DNA of 16,143 nt from Treponema sp. (lineage in GTDB: Bacteria > Spirochaetota > Spirochaetia > Treponematales > Treponemataceae). Shown one piece after another: positions 15,166-16,143 of the stretch. Positions within the stretch are counted from its first letter, which is position 1, and every line of letters begins with the position of its first letter. The notes below the pieces were generated by a model. That model saw only the letters and a list, made by a program, of their open reading frames with translations, did no database searches and had not been told where the DNA came from. Both the position numbers and the translations under genes were made by a program. The stretch lies in assembly GCA_023231445.1 (NCBI GenBank), contig JALNVF010000077.1, positions 1-16,143 of the forward strand. The letters are read 5' to 3'.

Positions 15166-15528
15166 ATGAAAAAAATTCTTCTTGTCGACGATTCTGCGAC
15201 GATCCGTAATATTATCAGAAACGGACTTACTTCTGCATTTGACATAAGCGAAGCCGAAGACGGAGTAAAGGCTCTTGAAATACTTCCCTCCTGCAGTCCT
15301 GTTTCACTTTTTCTGCTTGATGTGAACATGCCGAATATGGATGGACTGACGCTTCTTGAAAAAATCCGTCAGCTTCCAGAGTATAAATCAACACCTGTTC
15401 TTATGCTTACGACCGAGACGAAAGAGGAATTCCGGACAAAAGCAAAATCGCTTGGAGCAACAGGCTGGGTTGTAAAACCGTGTGAACCGGACAAACTTCT
15501 GGCAACTATAAAACAGATTCTTTCTTAA
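15166..15528 (+). CDS. cheY: Chemotaxis response regulator CheY
   Basis: A single-domain response regulator of 120 residues. Phosphorylated by CheA, CheY binds the flagellar switch and changes rotation. All key residues are present: the acidic pair D8-D9 (LLVDDSATIR), phospho-acceptor D52 (LLDVNMPNMDG), T82 and K104 (WVVKP). An aromatic W101 occupies the position near the usual Y106 or F switch residue. The ATG at 15166 is 10 bases after the previous stop, and the Shine-Dalgarno AGGAGG (15154-15159) overlaps that TAG, so translation is tightly coupled. Standing alone with no output domain and sitting in a che operon support the call. No CheX, CheC or CheZ phosphatase gene is in the window, so dephosphorylation must rely on something encoded elsewhere. 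Confidence 0.95.
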   Translation: MKKILLVDDSATIRNIIRNGLTSAFDISEAEDGVKALEILPSCSPVSLFLLDVNMPNMDGLTLLEKIRQLPEYKSTPVLMLTTETKEEFRTKAKSLGATGWVVKPCEPDKLLATIKQILS

Positions 15529-15579
15529 GCAGATAGTTTTCCGGTGTGTGTTTTTATTAATTGAAAAGGAGGTACTGAT

Positions 15580-16089
15580 ATGGAGATGACGAAGCGCAAG
15601 ATACTCAATGGCATGCGCTTTCTCAGTTTTACGGTAGATAATGAGAACTACTGTATGGATATTCTGAGAGTGAAAGAGCTGATGGGAATGACGGCCATTA
15701 CTCCGCTTCCGCGTACACCGCAGTTTATCCGCGGTGTCATAAACCTGCGCGGGCAGATTATACCGATTATAGATCTCAGACTTAAATTCGGACTTCCTTT
15801 TCAGGAATATACAAAGAGGACATGCATTATTGTTGTTGAAATAAACCGCGAAGAGGAAAATATGCTGATGGGGCTGGTAGTAGATGCTATTCAGGAGGTG
15901 GTAAATATTCCGGAAGATAAAATGGCCAAGATCCCGTATATCAACGCGAAAATAAAAAGCGAGTATATAAAGGGAATAGCAGATACCCCTGAAGGAATGA
16001 AAATTGTTCTTGACGTTCTGAAAGTTCTTAACGATGAAGAACTTGCCGTAGTAAAGGATTCTGCAATGGAAACGGCAGAAGTATCATAG
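15580..16089 (+). CDS. cheW: Chemotaxis coupling protein CheW (second copy)
   Basis: A complete 169-residue CheW domain protein, about three-quarters identical to the CheW encoded at 7434-7961 and sharing the same first seven residues. Conserved blocks are FLSFTVDNENYCMDILRVKE, PLPRTPQFIRGVINLRGQII, PIIDLRLKFGL and SEYIKGIADTPEGMKIVLDV. The main differences are in the loop after CIIVVE (about 88-95) and in the short C-terminal tail. The ATG at 15580 follows a strong AAGGAGG with normal spacing, 51 bp after cheY. Two CheW paralogues in one cluster could each prefer one of the two receptor-like proteins or allow mixed arrays; this is inference. The pair also gives two related DNA stretches in the same orientation about 8 kb apart. 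Confidence 0.96.
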   Translation: MEMTKRKILNGMRFLSFTVDNENYCMDILRVKELMGMTAITPLPRTPQFIRGVINLRGQIIPIIDLRLKFGLPFQEYTKRTCIIVVEINREEENMLMGLVVDAIQEVVNIPEDKMAKIPYINAKIKSEYIKGIADTPEGMKIVLDVLKVLNDEELAVVKDSAMETAEVS

Positions 16090-16095
16090 TAATTC

Positions 16096-16115
16096 CGGCA
16101 GTTTTTCTGCCGTTT
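16096..16115 (+). terminator. Short hairpin after the second cheW
   Basis: CGGCAG (16096-16101) and CTGCCG (16107-16112) form a 6-bp stem with a T5 loop, followed by only TTT. The T-run is short and the next gene's ribosome site begins within a few bases, so this may be a partial terminator or attenuator that lowers expression of the following gene rather than a full stop. Confidence 0.45.
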
Positions 16116-16128
16116 AGAGAGAGGAGTT

Positions 16129-16143
16129 ATGTTTATGAAAGGA
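16129..16143 (+). CDS. Start of a further gene (partial, 5 codons)
   Basis: ATG TTT ATG AAA GGA runs to the right edge. GAGAGGAG (16119-16126) lies just before it and is a good ribosome binding site for either ATG 16129 or ATG 16135. Same strand and close spacing suggest it continues the chemotaxis transcript. The product cannot be told from five residues. Confidence 0.5.

Overview
The window looks like a spirochaete chromosome, most likely Treponema. This is an inference from AT-rich DNA (roughly 40% GC by eye), the wording of a decayed CHASE2 adenylate cyclase, chemoreceptors that lack a full HAMP domain, and the gene order. No rRNA, tRNA, CRISPR array, transposase or phage gene was seen.

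Layout. Bases 1-164 are the 3' end of an unidentified protein with a C-terminal membrane anchor, followed by a hairpin terminator. Bases about 332-1500 hold the wreck of a CHASE2-class III adenylate cyclase gene, with several stops, frameshifts and a lost 3' end. On the minus strand, a two-gene operon (4150 to 1504) encodes a DHHW (AlgJ/AlgX-like) protein and an MBOAT (AlgI-like) O-acyltransferase, a surface-polymer or extracytoplasmic acylation pair. A TIGR02757/DUF2400 family gene (4319-5107) diverges from it. Next comes a 658-residue regulator (5215-7191) that appears to join three DNA-binding modules (XRE, MarR-like, Crp/Fnr) to two PAS-type sensor regions.

From 7434 to the right edge runs a same-strand chemotaxis cluster: cheW, a 4HB-type chemoreceptor gene, cheR, cheB, cheA, a small membrane-bound chemoreceptor-like gene, cheY, a second cheW, and the start of one more gene. 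It contains receptors, coupling proteins, the kinase, the adaptation enzymes and a response regulator, so it could form a nearly self-contained signalling array. No cheX/cheC phosphatase or cheD is present in the window. A good sigma70-type promoter lies inside the cluster just before cheA.

Main point of interest. The gap between the fusion regulator and the chemotaxis cluster contains a perfect FNR-type box (TTGAT-N4-ATCAA, 7223-7236). It is centred about 42 bp upstream of the start predicted from a weak promoter-like element. The regulator's C-terminal helix carries E-x-x-S-R, the residues by which FNR reads TTGAT. The regulator gene also has a perfect 15-bp-arm inverted repeat inside its own coding sequence and a 16-bp palindrome upstream. 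Together these suggest a dedicated redox- or metabolite-responsive control unit for this chemotaxis system. That link is inference and needs testing.
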